Source: JBCBGF01 sp038526915 (GTDB lineage: Bacteria; Pseudomonadota; Alphaproteobacteria; Rhodobacterales; Rhodobacteraceae). Taken from it: DNA of 64,000 nt. Made by a program: the position numbers and the translations under genes. Where the stretch lies: assembly GCA_038526915.1 (NCBI GenBank), contig JBCBGF010000004.1, positions 248,001 through 312,000 on the forward strand, read 5' to 3'. The notes beneath the pieces were generated by a model. It saw nothing but the letters and a program-made list of their open reading frames with translations. It was not told where the DNA came from and searched no databases. Positions 43,502 through 52,510 of this stretch are shown here, piece after piece; positions within the stretch are counted from its first letter, which is position 1; each line of letters opens with the position of its first letter.

Positions 43502-45987
43502 GATGCCACCGCCGCCAGTTGGTCATCACCGCTCGACTGTAGTCTCTCAGCCGTATCATCATGGCGCGCGAACCGTCGTAGCCGCAAAGCATTGCCGACG
43601 ACGAACACCGAAGACAGCGCCATCGCCCCTGCCGCAAGCATCGGCGACAACAGGGTTCCTGTGAGCGGATAAAGCACACCGGCGGCCACGGGGATCAGCG
43701 CGACATTGTAGGCGAACGCCCAAAAGAGGTTCTGCCGAATGTTGCGCAAGGTCGCGCGGCTCAGCTCAGTGGCACGCGCCACACCGCCCAAATCGGACGA
43801 CATCAAAACGACATCCGCGGCTTCGATCGCTACATCCGTCCCGCTGCCCAGCGCAATCCCCACATCCGCTTCGGCCAAGGCCGGGGCATCATTTATGCCG
43901 TCCCCGACAAAGGCCGTGCGACCATGATCCGCCCGGAGCCGTGCAACCGCGTCAAGCTTTCCATCCGGCAGGACCCCGGCCACGACATGCTCAATAGCAA
44001 GCTGATCGGCCACGACCCGCGCGGTTGCGGGGCTGTCGCCTGTCACCATCGCGACGGTGATGCCCTTATTGGCGAGGCCGCGCAGAACAGACGCCGCTTC
44101 GGGCTTGATCGGATCCGAAACGCCCAGGATCCCAGCCAGCGCACCGTCAACGGCGACGTAGAAAACGGTTTTCCCGAGGGCGGACAATGCGCCCACGTCG
44201 GCCTGATGGGGCGCGGTATCCACCCCAGCATCGGCGAGCCAGTCAGCGGTGCCCACGTGCACCCACCGGTCCCCGACCCGGGCCTTCACGCCCCGACCAG
44301 CCACAGCGCTGAACTCTTCACCGCAATGGGATCCAACGCCCTGCGCCTCGGCAGCCTGCACAATGGCGCGGGCAATGGGGTGTTCCGATTGCGCCTCGAC
44401 CGCCGCGGCGAGGCCGAGGACCTCTTCCCGATCCCATCCACCCAAAGCGATCAGGTCGGTCAGCTCCGGTGCACCGACCGTCAGCGTTCCAGTTTTGTCA
44501 AAGGCAATGACGTCCACATCCGTCAAGTTCTGCAGCGCCTCACCTTTCCGGAAGAGTACACCCAGCTCGGCCCCGCGACCCATGCCAACCATGATCGACA
44601 TCGGCGTCGCGAGACCCATGGCACAGGGGCAGGCCACAATCAGAACCGAAATCGCCGCCACAAGGCCCAAGCCCCCGGGTTCCGCCGTCCCGGCGACCGA
44701 CCAGATGATCAGGGTCAGCAGCGACAAACCAAGGACGATCGGCACGAAGACGGCCGTCACCCGGTCAATCAGCGCCTGGATTGGCAGTTTGGTGTTTTGC
44801 GCCTGGCTCACCATCGCGATGATCCGCGCAAGCACGGTGTCATCGCCCACCGCTTCGGCCGTGTATGTGAACGCGCCCGAACCGTTCACCGTCCCACCTG
44901 TCACCAGATCTCCGGCCCCTTTTTGTACCGGCACCGGCTCGCCCGAAATCATGCTTTCGTTCACAAAGCTCTGCCCAACCACCACGCGCCCATCCACGGC
45001 GATGGCGTCGCCGGGTCGCGCTTGCAACAGATCGCCAACCTGCACATCGGATATATCGGTTTCGACAAAGCTCCCCTCTCGCGACACGCGCACCGTCCGT
45101 GGCCGAAGCTCCATCAGCCGCCGGATCGCCTCACCCGCGCGCCCCTTGGCCCGGGCTTCCAGCGCTCGCCCGACCAGGATCAGAGTTGCAATCACGGCAG
45201 CCGCCTCGAAATAGACGGCCTGTGTCCCTTGGGGCAAAACGTTCGGCGCCAAAAGGACCACCATGGAAAAGATCCACGCAGCCCCCGTTCCCAGCGCAAC
45301 AAGGGTGTTCATCTCAGGCGCACCGCGCAACAGGCCTGGGATACCGCGTTGAAAGAACTGCCGTCCGGGTCCCGCCAAAACCGCAGTCGCAAGGACTGCC
45401 TGGATCGCCCAGCTTGTGCCGTGGCCCAGCGCATGGCCGATAAAATGATGGAATGCCGGAAAAAGATGGCCACCCATTTCAAGGATCACAATTGGCAGAG
45501 TGAGCGCGGCGGCGAGACCGGCCTGACGAAACAAATTGGTGTCGCTCCGACTGTGCCCATCCCTCGGATCCGAGACAAGTTGCGCCGGATATCCCGCCTC
45601 TGTCAGGCGCTGTGCGAGGCCCGCACCGTCCTGCGGGCCGTCGAGGGTTTCGATATCCACCGTGCCAGAGGCGAGGTTCACCGCCACCGCCAGAACACCG
45701 GGTTGGCCAGCCAAAGCACCCTCGACATGACGCACGCAGGATGCGCAAGACATCCCATCGACGCGCAGCGTGATGCGCTGCCGCTCTGGTCCATACCCCG
45801 CGCGGTCCAGAGCCGCCGCAAGGGACGGCAACGTGCCCGGATCGCTCAACGCGACCGACAAGCTGCGGTTGGCAAGGTTCGCGGAAACTTCCAAGACTCC
45901 GTCCACAGTCCCCGCCGCTGTCTCAATCCGCGAAACGCAACCGGCGCAGGACATGTTGGGAATGGTTAACGTGATCGACGGTGCCAT
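43498..45987 (-). CDS. copA: Copper-exporting P-type ATPase CopA
   Basis: 829 residues. Two N-terminal heavy-metal domains carry MSCAGC and MSCASC. The transport site is the CPC in ACPCAMGLATP, the phosphorylation site is in DKTGTLTVG, and SEHPIARA has the conserved His-Pro. It exports Cu(I) to the periplasm. The start is MAPSITLTIPNMSCAGC, about 50 bases downstream of a CueR-type promoter; the long upstream reading is another gene. The stop overlaps the cueR start. Confidence 0.96.
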   Translation of the reverse strand: MAPSITLTIPNMSCAGCVSRIETAAGTVDGVLEVSANLANRSLSVALSDPGTLPSLAAALDRAGYGPERQRITLRVDGMSCASCVRHVEGALAGQPGVLAVAVNLASGTVDIETLDGPQDGAGLAQRLTEAGYPAQLVSDPRDGHSRSDTNLFRQAGLAAALTLPIVILEMGGHLFPAFHHFIGHALGHGTSWAIQAVLATAVLAGPGRQFFQRGIPGLLRGAPEMNTLVALGTGAAWIFSMVVLLAPNVLPQGTQAVYFEAAAVIATLILVGRALEARAKGRAGEAIRRLMELRPRTVRVSREGSFVETDISDVQVGDLLQARPGDAIAVDGRVVVGQSFVNESMISGEPVPVQKGAGDLVTGGTVNGSGAFTYTAEAVGDDTVLARIIAMVSQAQNTKLPIQALIDRVTAVFVPIVLGLSLLTLIIWSVAGTAEPGGLGLVAAISVLIVACPCAMGLATPMSIMVGMGRGAELGVLFRKGEALQNLTDVDVIAFDKTGTLTVGAPELTDLIALGGWDREEVLGLAAAVEAQSEHPIARAIVQAAEAQGVGSHCGEEFSAVAGRGVKARVGDRWVHVGTADWLADAGVDTAPHQADVGALSALGKTVFYVAVDGALAGILGVSDPIKPEAASVLRGLANKGITVAMVTGDSPATARVVADQLAIEHVVAGVLPDGKLDAVARLRADHGRTAFVGDGINDAPALAEADVGIALGSGTDVAIEAADVVLMSSDLGGVARATELSRATLRNIRQNLFWAFAYNVALIPVAAGVLYPLTGTLLSPMLAAGAMALSSVFVVGNALRLRRFARHDDTAERLQSSGDDQLAAVAS

Positions 45988-46012
45988 GTGGTCCTCGCAG
46001 TGTGCGAAGAGC

Positions 46013-46043
46013 ACCTTAGACCTTCCAGTTACTGGAAGGTCAA
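46013..46043 (-). promoter_or_regulatory. CueR-controlled copA promoter and operator
   Basis: A perfect dyad ACCTTCCAG-N3-CTGGAAGGT at 46020-46040 matches the known CueR box almost base for base. On the minus strand it lies between a -35 box TTGACC (46043-46038) and a -10 box TAAGGT (46018-46013), with a 19-base spacer. A spacer of 19 bases instead of 17 is the hallmark of promoters that MerR proteins activate by distorting DNA. The last base of the dyad and the -35 box lie within the stop codon and final codons of the upstream CheW gene. Confidence 0.95.
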
Positions 46044-47500
46044 GCGATCGCGTAGCTGACCACCGGCTCAGTGGGGTGTGGCCCCGCAACGGACGCCCCA
46101 AACTGCGCGCCTTCGACCAGGTCACGGGCCATCTGGTCGAGACTGGTGACGGTGACCAATCTCTTTCGTCTGCCGTCATGCAGTTCCACCAGATCCACCT
46201 TGGATCCGTTGACAACGTCCGCCGCGCGCCGGACCGATTGCAGCACGCCGGTGATCCCCTCAACCGCATATCCGATCTGAGCATCGGGCGGGCCCACCAG
46301 AAGAACGAACTTGATATCCGACAGGCGCGGTCGAGCCGAGCCAATTCCAACAAGCGGGATTGAGCGGCGATCGACCTCGAACAAGCCGCAGATCGAGGGG
46401 TGGAACTGCGCACCGACATCCACCACACGGTCGGGGGCAACCAGAATGCGCACAATCTCACTCGTTGCCGTCGCGTGCATCGCGCCCGCGCGGTAGAGCA
46501 GGTATTTCTGCTGATCTAACCGAACCTTCGCATCCTCCGACACCCCTTCACCATAGGGCTTCGCCACCTGCTTGCGCATCGACAACGACGCAAGTTCAGC
46601 GAGGTCGGGAATGCGGGCCAATGCATCAAGGTCGACAACATGCGTTTGCAACCCATCCTCAAGAACGAAGGCAGACGGCAAAAGGCCCTGAGGTCGGATA
46701 ACGGCACTGCTTGGGAAGATACGCGAGCTTGGGGCGATCGTGATGCGTTCCATAGACGTGACCGCTAGGCCCAAAAGCCTGTCTTCCGCCATGCGCAGGA
46801 TGACAATCGGCGCAGAGGAATGCATCTCGGGCCGGCCCAGCCCCAGGACTGCTGCCGCGTCAACGACCGGAATTTTCCAATCCTGGTACTCAACAAACCC
46901 CAGGCAGACCGCCGTGCTCGCCTCGGATGTGTTGATCTTCAGGCGCGGCACCGTTGCATGCACGCGGATCGCATCGATTGCGAAAGACGCACCTCCGCTG
47001 GACACAATCAAAAGCTTTGACGTGCTGCCTCCTGCGTCTTCTTGGGTTTGCGCCATGGCGGCAGCTGTCGTCGGGACATCGGGCGAGGCAAACAAGCCCT
47101 CGACATCCAAGCAAGAAACAGTCTCGGTCCCATGAAGAAAGCTTTCCGAGATGGTCCGGGTGGCGGTGTCCGCGCCCGCACTCTGGCTGCCAATCGGGAT
47201 CGGGGATGCTGGGCTTAGCGCAATAATGTCCTCCACGGCCGCCGCCATGATCTGCCCTTTATGCTGCAAGATGGCTGCCCGTTTCGGGATGCTTGTTTGG
47301 GTCGGCAATCCGAAGAGCGGCGCAAGGTCCTTCAAAGGAACCAACTTACCGCGCAGATTTATGGTCCCCAGCAAACCAGGCCGCGCGTCCATGATGGGGG
47401 ACACGTCGGATACAACACAGACCTCGGCAAGCCCTTCGATCGGGACACCAACGAGGCAACCGGCGATTTTGAAAATACCGTGGTGACGGGTGCGTGCCAT
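46040..47500 (-). CDS. Triple CheW-domain coupling protein
   Basis: 486 residues with three CheW-like domains in a row (about 8-145, 165-315 and 335-470). Each has the CheW pattern of a hydrophobic fold with Gly-rich turns: GLLGTINLRGKLVPLKDLA in the first, VCLGFVEYQDWKIPVVDAAAV in the second, CGLFEVDRRSIPLV in the third. CheW couples receptors to CheA; multi-CheW proteins are less common and may assemble larger arrays. It lies nine bases after the multi-PAS receptor gene, so the two form an operon. No cheA, cheY, cheR or cheB is nearby. Confidence 0.85.
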   Translation of the reverse strand: MARTRHHGIFKIAGCLVGVPIEGLAEVCVVSDVSPIMDARPGLLGTINLRGKLVPLKDLAPLFGLPTQTSIPKRAAILQHKGQIMAAAVEDIIALSPASPIPIGSQSAGADTATRTISESFLHGTETVSCLDVEGLFASPDVPTTAAAMAQTQEDAGGSTSKLLIVSSGGASFAIDAIRVHATVPRLKINTSEASTAVCLGFVEYQDWKIPVVDAAAVLGLGRPEMHSSAPIVILRMAEDRLLGLAVTSMERITIAPSSRIFPSSAVIRPQGLLPSAFVLEDGLQTHVVDLDALARIPDLAELASLSMRKQVAKPYGEGVSEDAKVRLDQQKYLLYRAGAMHATATSEIVRILVAPDRVVDVGAQFHPSICGLFEVDRRSIPLVGIGSARPRLSDIKFVLLVGPPDAQIGYAVEGITGVLQSVRRAADVVNGSKVDLVELHDGRRKRLVTVTSLDQMARDLVEGAQFGASVAGPHPTEPVVSYAIA

Positions 47501-47509
47501 AGAACAGCG

Positions 47510-50296
47510 CTACCGCGCCAGCGCAGAGACAAGATCACGAATCTTGTCACCCGTGGCAAACTGGTGATCTGCCTCTGCGCCCAGCGCCTCGGTACTGGCA
47601 AGCGCCGTACCAAGATCTGTCCGGATGGTTTCAAGGCATTCGATCGTGGCATCTGCTTTCTGCGCGCTGAGTTCGAGATCACGATGCGCCTGTTCCACAA
47701 GGCGCGTGATATCCGTTGCAGCCTCAGCATTTTTCTCGGCCAGCTTGCGGACCTCATCGGCGACAATCGAAAAGCCTACACCATGTTCGCCCGCCCGCGC
47801 CGCCTCAATGGCGGCGTTGAACGCCAGTAGGTTCGTCTGGCCTGCGATGTCCCCGATAATTTCGACAACCTGCGCGATCTTGTCCGAAGATTCGCGGGCC
47901 GTTTGCATGGCCTGTTTGCCGTCACGGACATGATCGGCTCCAGCACTGGCGGATTTGCGCGAGTTATCTGTGGACAACGTGACCTCGGCCACCCCGTTTT
48001 GAATCTTGTCCCGCAACACTGAAAAGCGCTGCAATTCGTCAAGCACATCATTTGAGTTGCCGCGCGCCAACCGCTCAAGCTGGACATGGGAACTGACGTC
48101 TATCGCATATGAGATGATGCGCGACACTTCCCCGTTGTCCGCAAGGATCGGACTATAGATCGATTGAAGGTGCACATCGCCGCTGTAGCGCCCGAGGTGG
48201 TGGGTTCGCCCGGTCCAGACATTCCCGCCCGACAGCCCAAGCCAAAAGTCACGGTACGCCTCGGATTGTACAAACTCAGGTGCGCAGATTGCGCTGTGAT
48301 GCTGCCCAATCAGTTCGCGGCTGGTATAGCCCAGCAACCTCAGGAAATGGACGTTCGCCTCGACGATTTTGCCGTCGATATCATATTCCACAACCGCAAT
48401 CCCGGCATCGGTCGCTTTACGCCGGGCAGTGTTCGACACCCGATCGACGTAGTCCTGAGTGATGTCGGCACCGATCAATATGACACGGTCGATTTCACCA
48501 TCGGCATTTGACAAAGCAGAGTAATAGCCGCGGACCCAAACGGACTGGCCGTCAGAGGCCACGCGCTCGAAATCATCGGCAACGACCTCGCCCCGCAAAA
48601 TGCTCTGCCACGTTTCCCGCATCGTTTTCGCCACATCTTCGTTCTCCGGACAAAGATCAGAATGCGTCTTCCGTCGAAGCTGATGGATCGTATACCCAAA
48701 CGAACTCAGAAATTGCGGTGTTGCTTCAACCACGTCTCCCTCGGCCGAAAACTCGACTGCAAGCGTACCTTCTTGAACAACCTCAAGCGTCTTCTGCGTT
48801 CGAAACTGAGCCTTCTGCTCCGCACTCACGTCCGTTCCGACGAGCAAGATCTTCTGGATCCGGCCCGAGGGCGCGATAACGGGGGAATAAACGCAGCGAA
48901 GCCACAGAAGGCCCCCTGACAGTTTCACGCGACGAAACGTGCCTTCGACGACTTGCCCCGCTACCAACTTGTCCCAGAACTCGACATGTTTGCGGGAGTC
49001 CCCGAATTCAGGTTCGCAGAGTTCGGCATGCGGCGTTCCCAGGATCTCATCTGGGATGACTTCAAAGATCTCACAAAGGCGCTTGTTGATGGCTGTCATC
49101 CGGCCATCAAGCGCGAACTCAGCTAAACCTTTTGCGCGCTCAATCGCGGCATATTGAATTTCAAGATCATCGCGGGCCTGCTTTTCGTCCGTTATGTCTT
49201 CCGCGAGCTGCAGGACACGCGTCACCTGTTTCTGATCATTGTGAATTGGGACAAGCTTGACCGACATCCAGCGTTTCTTGGCTTCGCTATCGACATGGCG
49301 CACATCAGTCTCTGTCGGCGTGCCGCCTACGGCGGTGGCAAAGGCTTCCGAGAACGTGCCCGCCTTCTGAAACTCATCATCGCAAAAGGCATCGAAAGAC
49401 TTTCCCAGCACTTCTTGCCCAGCCAGCCCATAGATCGTGAGCATTGCCGGATTGGCAATCCGAACGACACCGTCAAGATCCAGTTCTGCCATTGCTGTCG
49501 CTTGCTTGAGAGCATCGATCTGCATCCGGGCATCGGCTGCCTGCTGCGTCACCTCGGTAACATCCATAAGGCTTTGGATCACCCGGGCCACACGTCCATC
49601 TTGATCGCGTACCGGGGCAAACGTGCATTGCAACCATGCCGTCGCCTCGGTCCCTGTCACATGCGGGTATTGCCCTTCGATGATCCGACCGGCCCGCAGT
49701 TTCTCCCAGAACTCAACATAGTCGGGTGTCTGGACTGCGGATTGGGGCCAAAGCGTATCATGGTGTTGGCCTGCAATGTCTTCGCCAAATTTTTCCAATG
49801 CCATCAACGCACGATCATTGGCGGATTGGATGATACCATCTGCATCGAACTCAATCAGACCCAGGGCGGCGGACACAGTTTCCCAAACAGGGTCGCCTGC
49901 GGTATTGCCCTCCCCCGCCGACTGTGACGGGAAGGCCAACAGATGCACCTCTGTGCCATCGCCCGAAACGCCCGCGCGAAAGCTTACAGCTGTTGCAGAC
50001 CCGCCTGGCACCGACAGCGCGCCTGCACCCCGAACCGTTTGGCCAACAAGCAGGCCCGCCCATACCTCATCCACGCTGGCGTCAGCGGGCGACACGACGT
50101 TCCCAAACTCAAACCCGTCATAGGTGTCACTAAACAGATCGAATGCCACCCGCGCAGCTTCGTTCATCGCGACAAGCGCCCCAGATGCCGCATCGAACGT
50201 AAGCTGGATATCATCGGCAAAATACGCGTCGGCGTAACGACACGTTTGGACCGTGACACCAGCCGATGCAGGCGGGTCTTCAGAACTGTTTGACAT
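47510..50296 (-). CDS. Multi-PAS methyl-accepting chemotaxis protein without membrane segments
   Basis: 928 residues. I count five or six PAS domains (from about 20 to 760, each ~120 residues, often ending in a PAC motif such as GRVARVIQSLMDVTEVTQ, IQKILLVGTDVSAEQ, DRVILIGADITQDY). After them comes a chemoreceptor signalling domain (DIAGQTNLLAFNAAIEAARA, GVGFSIVADEVRKLAEKNAE), which binds CheW and CheA. No signal peptide or membrane helix is seen, so it is a cytoplasmic receptor; ligand or cofactor is unknown. The start is the ATG preceding SNSSEDPPAS. It shares a 163-base divergent region with the tyrosine ammonia-lyase gene. Confidence 0.9.
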   Translation of the reverse strand: MSNSSEDPPASAGVTVQTCRYADAYFADDIQLTFDAASGALVAMNEAARVAFDLFSDTYDGFEFGNVVSPADASVDEVWAGLLVGQTVRGAGALSVPGGSATAVSFRAGVSGDGTEVHLLAFPSQSAGEGNTAGDPVWETVSAALGLIEFDADGIIQSANDRALMALEKFGEDIAGQHHDTLWPQSAVQTPDYVEFWEKLRAGRIIEGQYPHVTGTEATAWLQCTFAPVRDQDGRVARVIQSLMDVTEVTQQAADARMQIDALKQATAMAELDLDGVVRIANPAMLTIYGLAGQEVLGKSFDAFCDDEFQKAGTFSEAFATAVGGTPTETDVRHVDSEAKKRWMSVKLVPIHNDQKQVTRVLQLAEDITDEKQARDDLEIQYAAIERAKGLAEFALDGRMTAINKRLCEIFEVIPDEILGTPHAELCEPEFGDSRKHVEFWDKLVAGQVVEGTFRRVKLSGGLLWLRCVYSPVIAPSGRIQKILLVGTDVSAEQKAQFRTQKTLEVVQEGTLAVEFSAEGDVVEATPQFLSSFGYTIHQLRRKTHSDLCPENEDVAKTMRETWQSILRGEVVADDFERVASDGQSVWVRGYYSALSNADGEIDRVILIGADITQDYVDRVSNTARRKATDAGIAVVEYDIDGKIVEANVHFLRLLGYTSRELIGQHHSAICAPEFVQSEAYRDFWLGLSGGNVWTGRTHHLGRYSGDVHLQSIYSPILADNGEVSRIISYAIDVSSHVQLERLARGNSNDVLDELQRFSVLRDKIQNGVAEVTLSTDNSRKSASAGADHVRDGKQAMQTARESSDKIAQVVEIIGDIAGQTNLLAFNAAIEAARAGEHGVGFSIVADEVRKLAEKNAEAATDITRLVEQAHRDLELSAQKADATIECLETIRTDLGTALASTEALGAEADHQFATGDKIRDLVSALAR

Positions 50297-50302
50297 TGCA
50301 GT

Positions 50303-50320
50303 CCCCCAGAGTGATGGGGG
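50303..50320. repeat. Short inverted repeat near the chemoreceptor start
   Basis: CCCCC (50303-50307) and GGGGG (50316-50320) with an eight-base spacer, 7-24 bases upstream of the chemoreceptor ATG on the minus strand. It could be part of an operator or an RNA hairpin over the ribosome-binding region. The arms are only five G/C pairs, so chance is possible. Confidence 0.3.
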
Positions 50321-50440
50321 CATCGGGTAACAGGAGTTGCTTAACCAAGCGTTTCTGGGAGCGTTCCAGACATCCGCCAGGTGCAGTGGAGGCTTTAACC
50401 TCACGCTAACCACGTTGGCCTACGCCGAGAGCATCCGTTC

Positions 50441-50454
50441 CGTTGGCGCCAACG
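50441..50454. promoter_or_regulatory. Perfect 14-base palindrome directly before the tyrosine ammonia-lyase start
   Basis: CGTTGGC followed by its exact inverse GCCAACG, ending five bases before the ATG at 50460. There is no good Shine-Dalgarno sequence in this place, so the palindrome lies exactly where a ribosome-binding site would be. It might be a protein-binding site that also blocks translation, or an RNA hairpin; the sequence does not say which. Confidence 0.5.
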
Positions 50455-50459
50455 TATCC

Positions 50460-52034
50460 ATGCAAGATATCAATGCACCGCCCATCCTGCTTGACCGTCA
50501 CATCACGCTGGACGACGCCTGTGATGTCATCGGCGGGACCCGTGCGATTGCCCTGTCCGACGCCGCACGGGCGCGCTGTGGTGCGGCCTTTGCCAGGCTA
50601 CGCCGCGTCATCGAAGAAAAGCGGCAGGTCTATGGAATCACGACCGGATTTGGGCCTTTGGCCAATCGTCTGATCGATCCCACCGATACCATTCAGCTTC
50701 AGCAAAACCTGGTCAATCATCTGGCAACTGGCACGGGGCCACCGCTGCGCTGGGATCAGGCGCGGGCAATGGTTCTGGCGCGTGTTCTGTCGCTCGTACA
50801 AGGCGCGTCAGGCGTTCGTCCTGAGACGATTGATTTGCTCATTGCCGTGCTGAATGCACCGATCGCACCAGTCATTCCGTCGCGCGGTACGGTCGGCGCC
50901 TCGGGTGACCTTACGCCGCTCGCGCATCTGGTGTTGTGCCTTCAGGGGCGCGGGGCCGTGATGGACAAGTCTGGGCGGCGGCTTACAGGGCGCGAGGCCC
51001 TCACTGCGATCGGGCAGGATCCGCTGGACCTGCGCCACCGCGATGCCCTGGCCCTGGTCAACGGCACGTCCGCGATGACAGGGATCGCCGTTCTGAACGC
51101 CCAGGCGATGCAGCGCGCTATAGACTGGTCCATCTCGATCTCGGCAGTACTGGCTGAGTGCCTGGGGGCCCGCACCGAAGCCTGGCATGCCGCCTTTTCC
51201 GATCTGCGCCCCCACGCCGGTCAGGTGCGCGCCGCTGCGGCCCTCCGCAAACGGGTGGACGGCAGCAACTGCGTGCAGCGCGCATCTCTCGTCGAGACCA
51301 CGTTAGACGCCGATGTCTCGGATCCTGGCCGGGCGCGGGCGGCGCAGGATGCCTACAGTCTGCGCTGCGCCCCACAGGTGATCGGGGCGGTTTGGGATAC
51401 GGTTGCCTGGCATAACCAGGTGGTGGCGACGGAACTTGGGTCTGTCACCGATAATCCGATTTTTCCGGTGGATGCCGATATGCCTGCTCTGCACGGTGGC
51501 AACTTCATGGGCACGCATGTGGCACTTGCCTCGGACGCCGCCGCAAACGCGGTCGGTGTGCTCGCCGGTCTTGCCGAACGGCAGATCGCGCGCATCGCTG
51601 ACGAGGGCTTGAACGACGGATTGCCCGCTTTTCTGAGCGGCGGGGCGGTCGGCCTCAACGCGGGCTTCATGGGTGCACAGGTGACGGCCACGGCGTTGCT
51701 GGGCGAGCTTCGCGCGATCGGCCCGGCTTCGGTACAGTCAATCTCGACCAATGCCGCCAATCAGGATGTTGTTTCGCAAGGGACCATTGCGGCCCGGTTT
51801 TTAGATGCCAAACTGGGCCTACTGTTCGAGATCCTCGCCATCGCCGGGCTTGCGGCGGCGCAGGCCATGGATTTGCGCCTGCGCGCGGGACAGGATGGAT
51901 TTTCAAGCCACGCGCGCCAGTTTCTGAAGTCCATCCGACGCCATAGTGCGACCGTCGAGGGTGACCGTCCGCTGGCCACGGATATCCAAGACGTTGCGGC
52001 AATAATGTGTGAGACGGAACCGACAAGGGTCTAA
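50460..52034 (+). CDS. Tyrosine ammonia-lyase (p-coumarate for the PYP chromophore)
   Basis: 524 residues of the aromatic amino-acid ammonia-lyase family. The catalytic MIO group forms from Ala147-Ser148-Gly149 in GTVGASGDLTPLAHL. The substrate-selecting loop reads NLVNHLATG, with His87-Leu88 at the place of His89-Leu90 of R. sphaeroides tyrosine ammonia-lyase; histidine ammonia-lyases have Ser-His there. YGITTGFGPLANRLI and SISTNAANQDVVSQGTIAAR also fit. The ATG at 50460 gives almost the length of the Rhodobacter enzyme. It should deaminate tyrosine to p-coumarate, which the ligase gene (60233-61513) activates for PYP. No hut genes are nearby. Confidence 0.94.
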   Translation: MQDINAPPILLDRHITLDDACDVIGGTRAIALSDAARARCGAAFARLRRVIEEKRQVYGITTGFGPLANRLIDPTDTIQLQQNLVNHLATGTGPPLRWDQARAMVLARVLSLVQGASGVRPETIDLLIAVLNAPIAPVIPSRGTVGASGDLTPLAHLVLCLQGRGAVMDKSGRRLTGREALTAIGQDPLDLRHRDALALVNGTSAMTGIAVLNAQAMQRAIDWSISISAVLAECLGARTEAWHAAFSDLRPHAGQVRAAAALRKRVDGSNCVQRASLVETTLDADVSDPGRARAAQDAYSLRCAPQVIGAVWDTVAWHNQVVATELGSVTDNPIFPVDADMPALHGGNFMGTHVALASDAAANAVGVLAGLAERQIARIADEGLNDGLPAFLSGGAVGLNAGFMGAQVTATALLGELRAIGPASVQSISTNAANQDVVSQGTIAARFLDAKLGLLFEILAIAGLAAAQAMDLRLRAGQDGFSSHARQFLKSIRRHSATVEGDRPLATDIQDVAAIMCETEPTRV

Positions 52035-52068
52035 GCCAAGCATGCGCCAGGCCCCTTGCTGCGTAAAC

Positions 52069-52091
52069 GTGGCGCCGCACAGGGGCGCCAC
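52069..52091. terminator. Stem-loop between convergent tyrosine ammonia-lyase and gvpA genes
   Basis: GTGGCGCC (52069-52076) pairs with GGCGCCAC (52084-52091) over a seven-base loop, 35 bases after the lyase stop and about 80 bases beyond the gvpA stop. There is no T-run on either side, so a classic intrinsic terminator is not proven; it might protect the 3' ends of both transcripts. The rest of this ~139-base gap shows nothing I recognise. Confidence 0.4.
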
Positions 52092-52173
52092 ATCAGTCGT
52101 TATGTGCGACGGTCAGAAACACCGCGGCTGCCCCTCCGGCGTCGCCCGTCAGCAGGTTGAACCGCAAAACGTC

Positions 52174-52386
52174 CTAGGCTGCGGAAGGGTCGACCGTCAG
52201 CCCAACAGCCTCTGCGTATTTCAGCCAGGTTTCCACCGACGCAACAACCGCGCGCACTTCGATCGCGATTAGTTCGATCCCCACCAAGGACACGCGTACG
52301 AACGCGTCGACCACAACGCCCTTGTCCAAGATACGATCAACGACTTCGGCAATGGATGCCGATGCAACGCTCTTCTCGATAGCCAT
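52174..52386 (-). CDS. gvpA: Gas vesicle major structural protein GvpA
   Basis: 70 residues. The core IAEVVDRILDKGVVVDAFVRVSLVGIEL contains the conserved helix-strand pattern that builds the ribbed gas-vesicle wall, and IAIEVRAVVASVETWLKYAEAVGL follows. The start is the ATG before AIEKSVASAS; a two-residue-longer frame exists. It is the last gene of the gas-vesicle run and separated from the next gene by 124 bases with a stem-loop, so it probably has its own promoter or processed message, as expected for a protein needed in large amounts. Confidence 0.97.
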   Translation of the reverse strand: MAIEKSVASASIAEVVDRILDKGVVVDAFVRVSLVGIELIAIEVRAVVASVETWLKYAEAVGLTVDPSAA

Positions 52387-52415
52387 TCTCAATCCTCAAT
52401 ACTGGTTTAGCGATG

Positions 52416-52452
52416 TGCCGGTATCCCCGGTAGATGCCAACCGATACCGGCA
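52416..52452. repeat. Stem-loop in the leader of gvpA
   Basis: A perfect ten-base-pair inverted repeat (TGCCGGTATC at 52416-52425, GATACCGGCA at 52443-52452) with a 17-base loop, ending 30 bases before the gvpA ATG on the minus strand. No T-run follows. It could be a repressor site or a 5' hairpin that stabilises the gvpA message. Confidence 0.6.
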
Positions 52453-52510
52453 AAGACGCTAAGATCCCGTGAACGTGTGATCTGTATTCTCACCAAGGTC
52501 CGGTAAAAGG

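Noticed and set aside
43924..45969. Long antisense open frame (681 residues) opposite copA
   Set aside because: High-GC sequence often leaves open frames on the other strand of real genes; copA has complete P-type ATPase motifs in its own frame and this frame shows no domain.
50460..52034. Histidine ammonia-lyase (hutH)
   Set aside because: The selectivity loop reads N-H-L rather than Ser-His, no other hut gene is near, and pyp and the CoA ligase are.
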